64,000 nt of DNA from DASUHT01 sp038230835 (GCA_038230835.1 JBBRMM010000001.1:246302-310301), one strand, 5' to 3'. Positions 1-7,549 are shown, numbered from the stretch's first letter. Made by a program: numbers and translations. Notes: generated by a model not told the origin, from the sequence alone.

Positions 1-885
1 GCCCCGACGGCGTTTCGCGCGATCAAGAAGGAGGACCCGCAGGGGGAGCATCTCAGCCGGCACGATCTGTCGCAGTTCCGCTACCTGTTCCTGGCCGGCG
101 AGCGGCTCGACCCCGATACGTATCACTGGGCGTCGCGGCTGCTCGGCGTACCGGTGATCGACCACTGGTGGCAGACGGAGACCGGGTGGGCGATCGCAGC
201 CAGCTGTATGGGCCTGGAGCAGGGGCGGATCCGGCCCGGCTCGCCCGGCCGAGCTGTGCCCGGGTACGACGTGCGGGTGCTGGGCGAGGGCGGGGAGGAC
301 GCACCTCCGGGTACGGACGGCGACGTGGTCGTGCGGCTGCCGCTGCCGCCGGGGACGTTGCTGACGCTCTACAACGACGACCGCCGGTTCGAGGAGTCGT
401 ACATGGCTGCTCACCCAGGCCACTACTTGACCGGCGACGGCGGGCATCTCGACGGCGACGGCTACCTGTACGTGATGGGGCGTACCGACGACGTGATCAA
501 CGTCGCCGGGCACCGTCTGTCCACGGGGTCGATGGAGGAGGTCGTCTCCGGCCACCCCGACGTTGCCGAATGTGCGGTGATCGGCGTGCCGGACGAGCTG
601 CGCGGCCAGGTGCCGCTGGGCCTGGTCGTGCTCAAGGCCGGACGAGACCGCGACGCGGCCGAGCTGGAGGCCGAGTTGGTGCAGATGGTGCGCGACCAGA
701 TCGGAGCGGTGGCCTGCTTTCGGAGGGCACGGGTGGTGGCGCGGCTGCCCAAGACCCGATCCGGCAAGATCCTTCGCGGCACCATGCGCACGATCGCCTC
801 CGGCAGCGAGTATCAGGTGCCCTCCACGATCGACGATCCGGCTGTTCTGGAGGAGATCGAGCAGGCGCTCGGCGTGCCCCGGTAG
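1..885 (+). CDS. prpE: Propionyl-CoA synthetase, C-terminal part (5' end outside window)
   Basis: The reading frame is open from the first base, so about half of the enzyme is missing upstream; 294 residues remain. This is the adenylate-forming acyl-CoA synthetase family, which activates a short acid with ATP and then forms the CoA thioester in the cytoplasm. The string HWWQTETGW (about residues 55-63) is typical of PrpE and acetyl-CoA synthetase-like enzymes. YLTGDGG and GRTDDVINVAGHRLS mark the hinge and C-terminal domain, and PKTRSGKILRG carries the catalytic lysine (about residue 256). Propionate is the likely substrate, but acetate or another short acid cannot be excluded without the acyl pocket. 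Confidence 0.85.
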   Translation, partial: APTAFRAIKKEDPQGEHLSRHDLSQFRYLFLAGERLDPDTYHWASRLLGVPVIDHWWQTETGWAIAASCMGLEQGRIRPGSPGRAVPGYDVRVLGEGGEDAPPGTDGDVVVRLPLPPGTLLTLYNDDRRFEESYMAAHPGHYLTGDGGHLDGDGYLYVMGRTDDVINVAGHRLSTGSMEEVVSGHPDVAECAVIGVPDELRGQVPLGLVVLKAGRDRDAAELEAELVQMVRDQIGAVACFRRARVVARLPKTRSGKILRGTMRTIASGSEYQVPSTIDDPAVLEEIEQALGVPR

Positions 886-1004
886 CACCTGCGGGTGTCT
901 GTCGTCCGTCGCTAGGGTTCGCGGGGACCTTCGAGAACGACGCGATACCCGCTTGGTGAGCGGAGAATCAGCCTGCGATACCTCCAGCCGGGGGCCGGAT
1001 CTTC

Positions 1005-1286
1005 CTACTCGATCGTGAACTCGAATCCCGCTTCCCGGCAGGTCGCGGCAGCGGCATCGACGTCCGACACACCAAGCTGCCAGGTGAGAACGCTCGGCGG
1101 GTCGTTCGGGGCCGGCGACGCCTGGATACCGAAGTCGATCGTACCGCTGCCGAACGCGACGAAATCCGGGTACTCGTCGCCCTCGTAGGTCACCGGGAGG
1201 CCGAGGCGTTCGTAGAAGGCGCGTTCAGCATCGAGGTCACGGACGTTGAGCACCGGCGCCAGCTTCGTGAACAGACCCGATTCCAC
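1005..1286 (-). CDS. VOC (glyoxalase/bleomycin-resistance) family protein, C-terminally short
   Basis: A 93-residue vicinal-oxygen-chelate fold protein starting at GTG. It shows the usual opening (APVLNVRDLDAERAFYERLGL) and central strands (DFVAFGSGTIDFGIQ). Family members are usually about 120 residues and end with a strand carrying a metal-binding glutamate in a DPDGN-type motif. Here the stop comes right after EFTIE, so the last strand is absent and metal binding is doubtful. It is a stand-alone gene and its substrate is unknown. It may be a truncated resistance or lyase gene. Confidence 0.7.
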   Translation of the reverse strand: MESGLFTKLAPVLNVRDLDAERAFYERLGLPVTYEGDEYPDFVAFGSGTIDFGIQASPAPNDPPSVLTWQLGVSDVDAAAATCREAGFEFTIE

Positions 1287-1325
1287 AGCGCCGCCGATGC
1301 TACCACCGCGGGCAGCCGGCGCGGG

Positions 1326-1721
1326 TTAGCGCAGCGCGTTGATCGAAGCTGTCGCGACGATCCCTTCAACGCTGCGCGCCAGTTCCGCGTCCAGGGTTAC
1401 AAACGCGTCTGCCTGCAGCTGAGTGAGGGCGACATACTCGGCGTTGTACGTCGAGGCCCATCCCAACTGATCCGCCACCTCCCACGCCCGACGCCGTAGC
1501 ACGGCGTCGCCGAGGAGCCTGATCCGCATCCGACCGATCCTGGTCAGGCGGTCTCGCGCGACGTCGGCTGGGATCTCGCCGCGCTGGACGGCCTCGTGAA
1601 GCGCCGACAGCGCTTGGGAACGCAGGAGCGTGGGTGCAAGCAATTCGTGCGCAGCTGAGACCTCGACCCTCTCGCTCGCCAGGTGCACCACTGCGCTCAC
1701 GTCGACGACGAATCTCGTCAT
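1326..1721 (-). CDS. PIN-domain ribonuclease (VapC-like), orphan
   Basis: A 131-residue PIN-domain protein of the size of VapC toxins, which cut RNA with a cluster of acidic residues binding Mg2+. Asp7 (FVVDVSAV), Glu43 and Asp111 fit the conserved positions. The usual aspartate of the YDAxYVALA motif is Asn93 here (TYNAEYVALT), so activity may be reduced. A Shine-Dalgarno GGAGGG lies 3 bases before ATG. I see no antitoxin gene directly upstream (1722-1844 holds no convincing small ORF), so it is an orphan or works with a distant partner. Confidence 0.75.
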   Translation of the reverse strand: MTRFVVDVSAVVHLASERVEVSAAHELLAPTLLRSQALSALHEAVQRGEIPADVARDRLTRIGRMRIRLLGDAVLRRRAWEVADQLGWASTYNAEYVALTQLQADAFVTLDAELARSVEGIVATASINALR

Positions 1722-1844
1722 TGGTCCCTCCGAAACCGGGTGTGAGTGCCACAGTAGCCGTTCTCATTACGCCCGGACCAGCGCATCGCAACGCCGGTCC
1801 GGTCGATCACCGCGTCGACGCGGTCGAAGCCTGATCACCACCGC

Positions 1845-2258
1845 TCAGGCGGTGCGACGGGCGTAGGCCATCGCGGCGCGACGACTGCTGCAGCCCTGGA
1901 TGTGAGCGATCCGCCCGCCGCGCACCCGAAGCACCTGGTAGAACCGGCCCGCTGTCTCCCGCGACCCATCCGCCATCGTCCAGCGCCCGCCGACCACCAC
2001 GCACTCGCCAACCTGGTCAACCTGCTCCAACGCGAACTCCTTGACGCCCGGCCGCGCCCTGCCCTTGACCACCTGGAGCCGCAGGTTCTCCCGCGCCTGG
2101 TCAGGGCCATGACAACTCGGGCTGTACCGCCGCCACAGGTGCCCACGCGACCGGCCCCGCCAGTCCACGTCAGGGTCAAGAAGGGCAACCACGGGCTCCA
2201 CGTCGCCGCGATTCATCGCCTCCAACGCCTCCGACAAACCGGGCAGGATCTCGTCCAC
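1845..2258 (-). CDS. SnoaL/NTF2-like family protein
   Basis: A 137-residue protein with the SnoaL-like pattern: an N-terminal helix (LPGLSEALEAMNRGDVEPVVALLDPDVDW) followed by strands, including VVVGGRWTMADGS and a final strand with VRGGRIAHIQG. The fold forms a cone-shaped pocket used by small isomerases and dehydratases or for binding; the substrate cannot be read from sequence. GTG at 2258 is taken as the start because the family's first helix begins there; an internal ATG (MNRGDV) would cut it. The middle (about residues 35-55) is unusually basic and matches the family poorly. Confidence 0.65.
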   Translation of the reverse strand: MDEILPGLSEALEAMNRGDVEPVVALLDPDVDWRGRSRGHLWRRYSPSCHGPDQARENLRLQVVKGRARPGVKEFALEQVDQVGECVVVGGRWTMADGSRETAGRFYQVLRVRGGRIAHIQGCSSRRAAMAYARRTA

Positions 2259-2339
2259 GCGTGGATTGTCGCTCCTGCCACCTCGGGGATCAAGTCTCGC
2301 GTCGAACAGAGCCGGGCCATGGGGTGACCGAGACCGCTG

Positions 2340-2364
2340 GGTGCTACCGGCAGGGTCAGGCACC
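2340..2364 (+). repeat. 25-base array repeat, copy 1
   Basis: Starts GGTGCTACC and ends GGGTCAGGCACC; two changes from the commonest form. It separates the SnoaL gene from the TOPRIM gene and opens the directional array described in the findings. Confidence 0.75.
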
Positions 2365-2396
2365 TGTGCCGGGTCTGAGTTGCGAAGATACGTGAC

Positions 2397-3032
2397 GTGG
2401 ACGAGAAACCGCAATCTCACTCGGAAGATGCCGGTGCCGCCCTCGTCGCAGCAAGAGGCGCGCTGGCCGGTGGCGGCGGCCCGCGTGCGGTCGTGCTGGT
2501 TGAGGGGTTCAGCGATCAATGCGCGTTGGAGGCGCTGGCGAAGCGCCGTGGTCGCGACCTTCATGCTGAGCGGGTTTCCGTGGTGCCAATCGGGGGCGCG
2601 CAGGCCATCGCACAGTTCCTGAACCTGTTCGGCCCTCCCGGGCTGGACGTCAGGCTGGCCGGTATCTGCGACGCCGGAGAGGAGGGCAACTTCCGGCGCG
2701 GTCTCGAGCGGGCCGGCCTCGGCTCCCGGCTCACTCGCATCGACATGGAGCGGCTGGGCTTCTTCGTCTGCTCGGCAGACCTGGAGGACGAGTTGATCCG
2801 CGCTCTCGGTGCCGGCTCCGTGGAACAGGTCGTTGACGCTCAAGGTGACCTTGGATCGTTTCGCACATTACAGAAGCAGCCCGCGTGGCGAGGTCGCACA
2901 ACTGAGCAGCAGCTTCGGCGCTTCATGGGCAGCGGCAGCGGTCGAAAGGTCCGGTACGCGCGGTTGCTCGTCGATGCGCTGGATCTCACCCAGGTGCCGC
3001 GCCCGCTCGACCGGGCGCTTGCTCATGTCTGA
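2397..3032 (+). CDS. TOPRIM-domain protein (OLD-nuclease-like TOPRIM, no ATPase)
   Basis: A 211-residue protein with GTG start. AVVLVEGFSDQCALEALAKR places the TOPRIM glutamate at residue 36, and GICDAGEEGNF (residues 89-99) gives Asp92 and Glu95-96 for the metal-binding acidic motif. A TOPRIM fold catalyses Mg2+-dependent phosphodiester cleavage or transfer; in OLD nucleases it follows an ABC ATPase, which is absent here and in the neighbours. Stand-alone proteins of this kind are common in actinobacteria and their role is not established. It is the first gene of the repeat-delimited region at 2.3-7.4 kb. Confidence 0.7.
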   Translation: MDEKPQSHSEDAGAALVAARGALAGGGGPRAVVLVEGFSDQCALEALAKRRGRDLHAERVSVVPIGGAQAIAQFLNLFGPPGLDVRLAGICDAGEEGNFRRGLERAGLGSRLTRIDMERLGFFVCSADLEDELIRALGAGSVEQVVDAQGDLGSFRTLQKQPAWRGRTTEQQLRRFMGSGSGRKVRYARLLVDALDLTQVPRPLDRALAHV

Positions 3033-3069
3033 CCTCAGCGGCAGAGCGCGCAGTTTGGTGGACGAACTT

Positions 3070-3094
3070 GGTGATACCTGCACAGTCACGCACC
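3070..3094 (+). repeat. 25-base array repeat, copy 2
   Basis: Starts GGTGATACCTGC and ends GTCACGCACC, in the same orientation as copy 1. It lies 38 bases after the TOPRIM stop and before the end of the CYTH gene. Confidence 0.75.
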
Positions 3095-3181
3095 AACATC
3101 CGAGGCAGCGCCGGGCGGCTCAAGGTTGTAGCGGGGACGATTCCCGGTCGCGGCCAGGCGAACTGAGAGGTGGCACCGAGC

Positions 3182-3718
3182 CTATTCGCGGTATTCGGCA
3201 AGCAATGCGACCAACTGCTGATGGGTCGCGCGCGCCAGTTCGCCACCAGTGAACCGGACGTCAGACGTGACCTCAGCCGCAACGTAGTCGGGCAGAGCGA
3301 ACTCCGCCATCTCGTCGTCGGTCAGGAACTCCACCTCGGCCAGGATGAGCCCATCCAGAGGGGGTGCGAACACGTCCACTCCCATGGGCGGGATGCTGTA
3401 CCGGATCTTCCGAAGTTCGCGACCGCCCAAGCCCGAAAAAAGCTCGTACTCGCGCTCTGAAAGGTACGTGTTTGTGATCAAACCTCGATCACGCCGCCCC
3501 TCCTCCGGGATCTTCTGGGTCAGCTTGAAGATGATCAAGGGTTCGCTGCCGAGTCGGTCGGTCATGCGGCGAAGTCGCAGCCGGGTACCGTCGAAGTAGT
3601 GGTCAACCACCTCGCGAGCGCGAACCGTCGGTTGATCGGACGGCAGGGCCGCGACGAGGAATCTCCGCTCCCGCTCGACACGTGCGTACTTTCTGCGGTG
3701 AGTGTCAACCTCTCTCAT
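3182..3718 (-). CDS. CYTH-domain triphosphate tunnel protein
   Basis: A 178-residue protein of the CYTH / triphosphate tunnel metalloenzyme family, which cleaves inorganic triphosphate, thiamine triphosphate or nucleoside triphosphates inside a beta-barrel. The signature ExExK appears near the N-terminus as VERERRF (Glu15, Glu17, Arg19), with Arg in place of Lys. Alternating basic strands (TRLRLRRM, PLIIFKLTQKI) and acidic strands (LILAEVEFLTDDE) follow as expected. TAATAT (3726-3731, read on the minus strand) sits 7 bases before ATG with no Shine-Dalgarno, so the mRNA is probably leaderless. The substrate is not predictable. Confidence 0.8.
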   Translation of the reverse strand: MREVDTHRRKYARVERERRFLVAALPSDQPTVRAREVVDHYFDGTRLRLRRMTDRLGSEPLIIFKLTQKIPEEGRRDRGLITNTYLSEREYELFSGLGGRELRKIRYSIPPMGVDVFAPPLDGLILAEVEFLTDDEMAEFALPDYVAAEVTSDVRFTGGELARATHQQLVALLAEYRE

Positions 3719-3864
3719 CCGGCCAATATTAGGTGACGGGGCCCGACCACGAGCTCAGAATCGACGATGGGGCGGGGGCTCTCCCTCGTGATACCAGCAG
3801 TTGCCAGAATGGCTCTTGCACCTATGTCGATCCGCAGGTGGCCGCTCGGACAACAGGATGTCTG

Positions 3865-3889
3865 GGTGATACCTGCAGAGTCAGGCACC
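3865..3889 (+). repeat. 25-base array repeat, copy 3
   Basis: Differs from the commonest form by one base (CCTGC for CCGGC). A much eroded relative beginning GTGATACCAGCAG lies just upstream, near 3788. It sits between the divergent starts of the CYTH gene and the lipocalin-like gene. Confidence 0.8.
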
Positions 3890-3938
3890 TGGGTGTCCTG
3901 CCAACCTCCGCTGCGCCGAACGGGGTATCGTTCTTGGG

Positions 3939-4306
3939 ATGATCACGGAGGCTCACGAACGGCTAGTCGGTGTCTGGCGCTTGGTCTCCTACCAGGATCG
4001 AGCATCGGTCGAAGACGAGTGGGCCGACACCACGGCGCCGCTGTCGACGGCCTCATCGTCTACGACGCCAGTGGCTGGCTGGTGCAATCCAGGTTGCGGG
4101 ATCCGACGGCCGCTATGACTCGTAGTTCGGGCGATTCACGATCGGTGAGGCGACCGAGCAGGACGCGGCCGTTGTGGGCGTCGTGCGACACGAGGTGCTC
4201 GCCCGCTCAATTCCCGAACTGCTCACTGCGGATGAACCAGGCCGTTTCGGGTCACCGGCACAACCCGCGTGCTCGGCGACGGAGAGACGTGGCACCGAAC
4301 CTGTAG
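3939..4306 (+). pseudogene. Lipocalin-like domain protein, frameshifted remnant
   Basis: The ATG opens a frame reading RLVGVWRLVSYQDRASVEDE, typical of small actinobacterial lipocalin-like domain proteins (about 130 residues) that bind small ligands in a beta-barrel. The frame is lost after about 30 codons. The continuation appears in other frames: DGLIVYDASGWLVQ, then an in-frame stop (YDS-stop-FGRFTIGEATEQD), then VVGVVRHEVLARSIPELL and finally VLGDGETWHR before TAG. At least two indels and one stop make a functional product unlikely. TATCGT lies 7 bases before the ATG, the leaderless layout used by intact genes here, so it was once expressed. Confidence 0.75.
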
Positions 4307-4360
4307 CCGCGTTGCTTGATGGCCTGAGCGCTCAACGCGGCGCCGGGCTCGGGACGTCGT

Positions 4361-4385
4361 GGTCATCCCTGTACATTCAGGCACC
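4361..4385 (+). repeat. 25-base array repeat, copy 4
   Basis: The most divergent full copy: GGTCATCCC at the start, ATTCAGGCACC at the end. It has the same length and orientation as the others and separates the lipocalin remnant from the VOC gene. Confidence 0.65.
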
Positions 4386-4453
4386 GACGCACATCCTCAC
4401 CGGCGTGGCGCGCGACTTGTAGACTCGCGGCGGACGCAACCTCGGGAGGAGAC

Positions 4454-4876
4454 ATGGCGGGAAGAGGGATTCACCACGTGGCACTCGCCGTCGCCGACCT
4501 TGAACGCTCGTATGCGTTCTACCGCGATTTGCTGGGGCCGCTCGGTTGGGAGGAGAGCGACCGGTTCACCACGTACCGAGGAACCGAGCAGGAGTGCCTG
4601 CTCCGGTGCGGTCAACAGTACTTCGGGCTTCGACCAGCGGATGGAGGCGCTCACCGCTACTACGAGGTCGGAATCGAGCACCTCGCCTTCTCGGTGGACA
4701 GCCGAGAAGAGGTCGACGAGGCGTATGCGCGGTGCGTGGCCACGAACGCGAACATCCACTTCCCGCCTGAGGAGGACAACGATCTCGGAGCGGACGGCTA
4801 CTACGCGTTCTTTGTGTTCGACCCGGACGGGATTCGGATCGAAGTGTTTTGCTGGCCGGGCCAGGAGGCGGAGTAG
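4454..4876 (+). CDS. VOC family (glyoxalase-like) protein
   Basis: A complete 140-residue vicinal-oxygen-chelate protein. Two babab modules are visible: residues 5-60 starting IHHVALAVADLERSYAFYRD, and residues 73-133 starting IEHLAFSVDS and ending FDPDGIRIEVFCW. His8, His76 and Glu130 match the family's metal-ligand positions. These enzymes catalyse isomerisation, epimerisation, ring cleavage or drug sequestration; the substrate is unknown. GGGAGGAG lies a few bases before ATG and decides the start, and TAGACT (4423-4428) is a plausible -10, so unlike its neighbours this gene has a short leader. Confidence 0.8.
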   Translation: MAGRGIHHVALAVADLERSYAFYRDLLGPLGWEESDRFTTYRGTEQECLLRCGQQYFGLRPADGGAHRYYEVGIEHLAFSVDSREEVDEAYARCVATNANIHFPPEEDNDLGADGYYAFFVFDPDGIRIEVFCWPGQEAE

Positions 4877-4921
4877 CACGGCTCGCACGGTGCCAACCAG
4901 GCAAGGATCGGGAACGGGCTT

Positions 4922-4946
4922 GGTAATACCGGCGCTCCCAGGCACC
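4922..4946 (+). repeat. 25-base array repeat, copy 5
   Basis: Starts GGTAATACCGGC and ends CCCAGGCACC. It lies 46 bases after the VOC stop and 116 bases before the end of the zinc-ribbon gene on the other strand. Confidence 0.75.
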
Positions 4947-5061
4947 TGGCACAACTCCGTTAAGGAGCGAGGACGGGGTGCCCGTTCGAACCTAGTGGGT
5001 CGTCAGGCAACGTTTGCCGCTCTCGCAGCCTGCTTTGGTAGCAGGCTGCTCGCGAGACCTG

Positions 5062-5342
5062 TCAGTCTGAGAAGAACTCGGTGTGACAGGCAGGGCACGT
5101 CTTCTGACGCATTCCAGCTTTCACCACGTCCGTCGAACCAAGACCAACTGCCTTGGCAGCACACAAGTCGCACACACTGGTTTGGAAGCCCGGAGGCAGC
5201 GACAGCGCGGGGCCGTCATCGAATGTCCGCGCTCGGCCCTCGACATGGGCCACGGTGACGGCAAAGGGCGACAGTCCTGTTCGCACTCGGAGACGAAGTT
5301 CTCCGTACCGCAGTGACGACAGACGCGGGTGGTCGGCTCCAC
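5062..5342 (-). pseudogene. Small zinc-ribbon protein with a single frameshift
   Basis: Two overlapping frames together give one likely protein of about 93 residues. The first begins at GTG (5342) with CRHCGTENFVSEC; the second contains FAVTVAHVEGRARTFDDGPA, then CDLC and CPACHTEFFSD before the stop. The frame must change near 5275-5290. Cysteine pairs CxxC are typical of zinc ribbons; I cannot name the family. TAGGCT lies 6 bases before the GTG, the leaderless promoter layout of this region, which supports the upstream start. It is either a recent pseudogene or a sequencing error. Confidence 0.5.
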
Positions 5343-5360
5343 AGGCGCAGCCTATTGTTT

Positions 5361-5376
5361 CCTAGAGTCAGGCACC
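5361..5376 (+). repeat. 25-base array repeat, copy 6 (right half)
   Basis: Only the 3' part, AGAGTCAGGCACC, is recognisable. The following bases ACGCGGGCGCCTGC match those after copy 8 almost exactly, so the two share more than the core repeat. It lies between the zinc-ribbon and cupin-TPR genes. Confidence 0.6.
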
Positions 5377-5510
5377 ACGCGGGCGCCTGCCGCCGGGTGA
5401 GCGACGCCGGGCCAGCCGATCGTGTTGGCTTGGGCTACTGTGCGTATGCCCGCACTGCGTGGCGATTCGACGACTCGCACCGACGCGCGCCATATTAGGG
5501 AGATGATCAG

Positions 5511-6150
5511 ATGAACGACAAGCCGAACTGGCACGTCGCGCACCTCGACGACATCGAGCGGCGCGGCAGGGATCTTCCGGTGCGCGAGCACCTCGGGGTG
5601 CCACGCATTCGGAATCAACGCCTTCACGCCCAGCGAGGACGGCACGCTGGTCAATGAGCACGACGAGGCCGGGTCGGGCCAGGAGGAGCTGTACATCGTG
5701 CTCGACGGGAAGGTGGCCTTCGAGGTCGACGGCGAGGCGGTCGACGCGCAGCCAGGAACACTCGTGTACGTCGGGCCGCAGTCGCGGCGGAAGGCGACCG
5801 GTAACGGAACCGTCCTCGTCGTTGGCGCCACGCCCGGCGAGGCGTATCAGGGGGTCGACTGGGGTGACGCGTGGCCGTTCCACAGCGAGTCCATGACGGC
5901 CTACCGCGAACAGCGATATGCCGACGCGCTCGAAAAGGTCCGCGGTGCCCTCGAGCACATGCCGGACCACGCGGGCTTGCATTACAACTACGCGTGCTTC
6001 GCAACGCTCGCGGGCGACACCAGCGACGACACGTTCGCCCACCTCCGGCGGTCCGTCGAGCTGCGCCCGCAGTTCCGCGAAGACGCACGCAGAGACGACG
6101 ACTTCGCCGCAGTACGCGACGACCCGCGGTTCGAGCAGGCTCTTCGCTAA
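5511..6150 (+). pseudogene. Cupin-TPR protein, single frameshift near 5600
   Basis: The protein starts MNDKPNWHVAHLDDIERR. After REHLGV one extra base shifts the frame, and the true continuation is AFGINAFTPSEDGTLVNEHD, a cupin barrel (EELYIVLDGKVAFEVDGE, GTLVYVGP) and then a TPR-like helical tail (YADALEKVRGALEHMPDHAG). About 212 residues would result if repaired. Cupin plus TPR is a known small actinobacterial architecture of unknown role, probably ligand binding. A paralogue at 37.3-38.0 kb has a different single-base lesion. AGGGAGA precedes the ATG. Confidence 0.75.
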
Positions 6151-6312
6151 GCGCGAGGTGTCGACCTTCGACGAGCTGAGACCAAGGGCCGCCCGGCCTA
6201 GCGCGCCGCCCCGCGCAGCGGCCGGGGATGCGCCCGTCACGAACGCCGATCCTGACGGCCCGGAAGCGTCCGAGCGGCGAGATGTTCATCCCGCGAACTG
6301 TTACGCCCGCAT

Positions 6313-6337
6313 GGTGATGCCGGCGGAGTCAGGCACC
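6313..6337 (+). repeat. 25-base array repeat, copy 7
   Basis: Starts GGTGATGCCGGC and ends GAGTCAGGCACC, two bases from the commonest form. It sits between the cupin-TPR gene and the 3' end of the SRPBCC gene. Confidence 0.8.
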
Positions 6338-6358
6338 GACACCCGGGTCGGCACCGGC

Positions 6359-6784
6359 TCACGGACGTTCGAGCACCTCTTTGAGGGTGGTGAACTCGGT
6401 AGCGGTGACCGCGAGCCAGCGATCGAAAGCCTCGTCGTCCAGCTCCGGTGGCTGAAAGATCGTCATCACGAATTCCGCGCCGCGCCCGTTCGCGACCACG
6501 CGTGCCGGCACCGTCGCCATCCATTCCGGTGCGTCCGGATCGCGGAAGTCGTGATCAAGCACACCCGTGGCTGCGTCCGCGCGGATGCGAATCTCTCCGG
6601 GGCCGTCTGGCGTCGCGATCCGCCACCAACCCGGCTCGTTCCCGGGCTCGGCGGCCAGCACATTGACCACCGCCCAGCGCGGCCAGTTCGCAGCGTTGGA
6701 AAGGAACGCATGGACGTCCTGGGCGGGCCGGTCGATCGTGACGGACTGGGTCACCGACCGAGCCGGTTCTGGCAGCTCCGACAT
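6359..6784 (-). CDS. SRPBCC (START-like) family protein
   Basis: A 141-residue protein with the helix-grip pattern of the SRPBCC superfamily: SVTIDRPAQDVHAFLSNAANWPRW near the start, a central strand series (RIRADAATGVLDHDFRDPDA) and a long C-terminal helix (FDRWLAVTATEFTTLKEVLE). These proteins bind hydrophobic ligands; no catalytic residues can be assigned. A strong Shine-Dalgarno (AAGGAGGAGG) lies just before ATG at 6784 and fixes the start. It is a single gene between two array repeats. Confidence 0.75.
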   Translation of the reverse strand: MSELPEPARSVTQSVTIDRPAQDVHAFLSNAANWPRWAVVNVLAAEPGNEPGWWRIATPDGPGEIRIRADAATGVLDHDFRDPDAPEWMATVPARVVANGRGAEFVMTIFQPPELDDEAFDRWLAVTATEFTTLKEVLERP

Positions 6785-6893
6785 ACGCAACCTCCTCCTT
6801 CGGCCGAGAGAAACAGCGTATGCGTTTGACTGCGCCGAGGCCCGAAAGTCATCGCGCGCAACCCCGATCCACTTGAGGCCGGTGGAAGGGCTT

Positions 6894-6918
6894 GGTGATA
6901 CCGGCAGAGTCAGGCACC
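6894..6918 (+). repeat. 25-base array repeat, copy 8
   Basis: The reference form: GGTGATACCGGCAGAG followed by TCAGGCACC. The next 14 bases resemble those after copy 6. GGTG and CACC at the ends can pair, with an unpaired ATA followed by CC-GG pairing. Confidence 0.85.
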
Positions 6919-6967
6919 ACGCGGGCACCTGCGATCTGGTCGTGCGACGCTGAGTCGCGGAAGCCGC

Positions 6968-7315
6968 TTACGTTTCGGCTTCGCCGTCCCCAGCCGTCCA
7001 CGGCGCTGCTTCGTCCACGGCGCTGCTTCGTTTGACAACGATGTCGTCCGCGCCCTCGGTGGTGATGAACTGGATCATGTCACTGTCCGGGTAGACCACG
7101 GCACCGACCGGGGTCATCGAGGAGAACATCGCGACGCGGGCGGGGGGGCCAATAGCCTGGCCGGGAGGTAACTCGTAGACGCTGAGTCCGGTGCGGGCCG
7201 CCCCGAGCATCGTCCCGACGCGACTGCTGTTCCGCCGGAAGCCGTCAGGTAGCTGAGGCCGCGAGTCGCACGCGATCGCGGCGAGGTTCGCTCGCCGAAC
7301 CGGGTCGGTGCTCAT
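6968..7315 (-). CDS. Cupin-family protein lacking the barrel centre
   Basis: A 115-residue protein starting at ATG after AAAGGAG. The N-terminus (FRRNSSRVGTMLGAARTGLSVYELPPGQAI) and C-terminus (RVAMFSSMTPVGAVVYPDSD) match a widespread actinobacterial cupin family. The stretch normally between them, with the HxH metal motif and the conserved glycine turns (roughly 60 residues), is missing: PPGQAI runs straight into GPPARVAMFSS. The C-terminus carries a tandem 17-base duplication (two copies of GAAGCAGCGCCGTGGAC) that also changes the frame of the tail. Probably non-functional as a cupin, though still an open frame. Confidence 0.65.
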   Translation of the reverse strand: MSTDPVRRANLAAIACDSRPQLPDGFRRNSSRVGTMLGAARTGLSVYELPPGQAIGPPARVAMFSSMTPVGAVVYPDSDMIQFITTEGADDIVVKRSSAVDEAAPWTAGDGEAET

Positions 7316-7400
7316 AAGGACTCCTTTGGTAGCGGCTTACCTGCGCAGACACTACTCCGTTGCCTGAACGTCGTCTCGGCGGCGGGAACTCGAACGGCGT

Positions 7401-7425
7401 GGTGATACCGGCAGAGCCAGGCACC
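7401..7425 (+). repeat. 25-base array repeat, copy 9 (last)
   Basis: One base from the reference form (GCCAGG for GTCAGG). It is the last copy; I found no further copies in the remaining 56 kb. Confidence 0.8.
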
Positions 7426-7549
7426 TACGCTGCCGAGCCGGCTAGTAGGATCAACTCAGTGGGTCGGAACGAGTCTATCGCTGCGATCGAACGCTTCCGG
7501 CGCGCATGTGCCGCACCCTCTGCCGCCCCTAGCTCAAGGAGATCGTCAC

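Noticed and set aside
1326..1850. Toxin-antitoxin operon at the PIN gene
   Set aside because: No small DNA-binding ORF in the 120 bases upstream or overlapping; listed as orphan PIN.
2340..7425. The repeats as a CRISPR array
   Set aside because: Spacing is 440-950 bases with genes between, copies differ in sequence and there are no cas genes.
2340..7425. The repeats as classical integron attC sites
   Set aside because: No R'' RYYYAAC / R' GTTRRRY core, no IntI gene in the window and only a weak stem. Kept as a cassette-like array of unknown mechanism.
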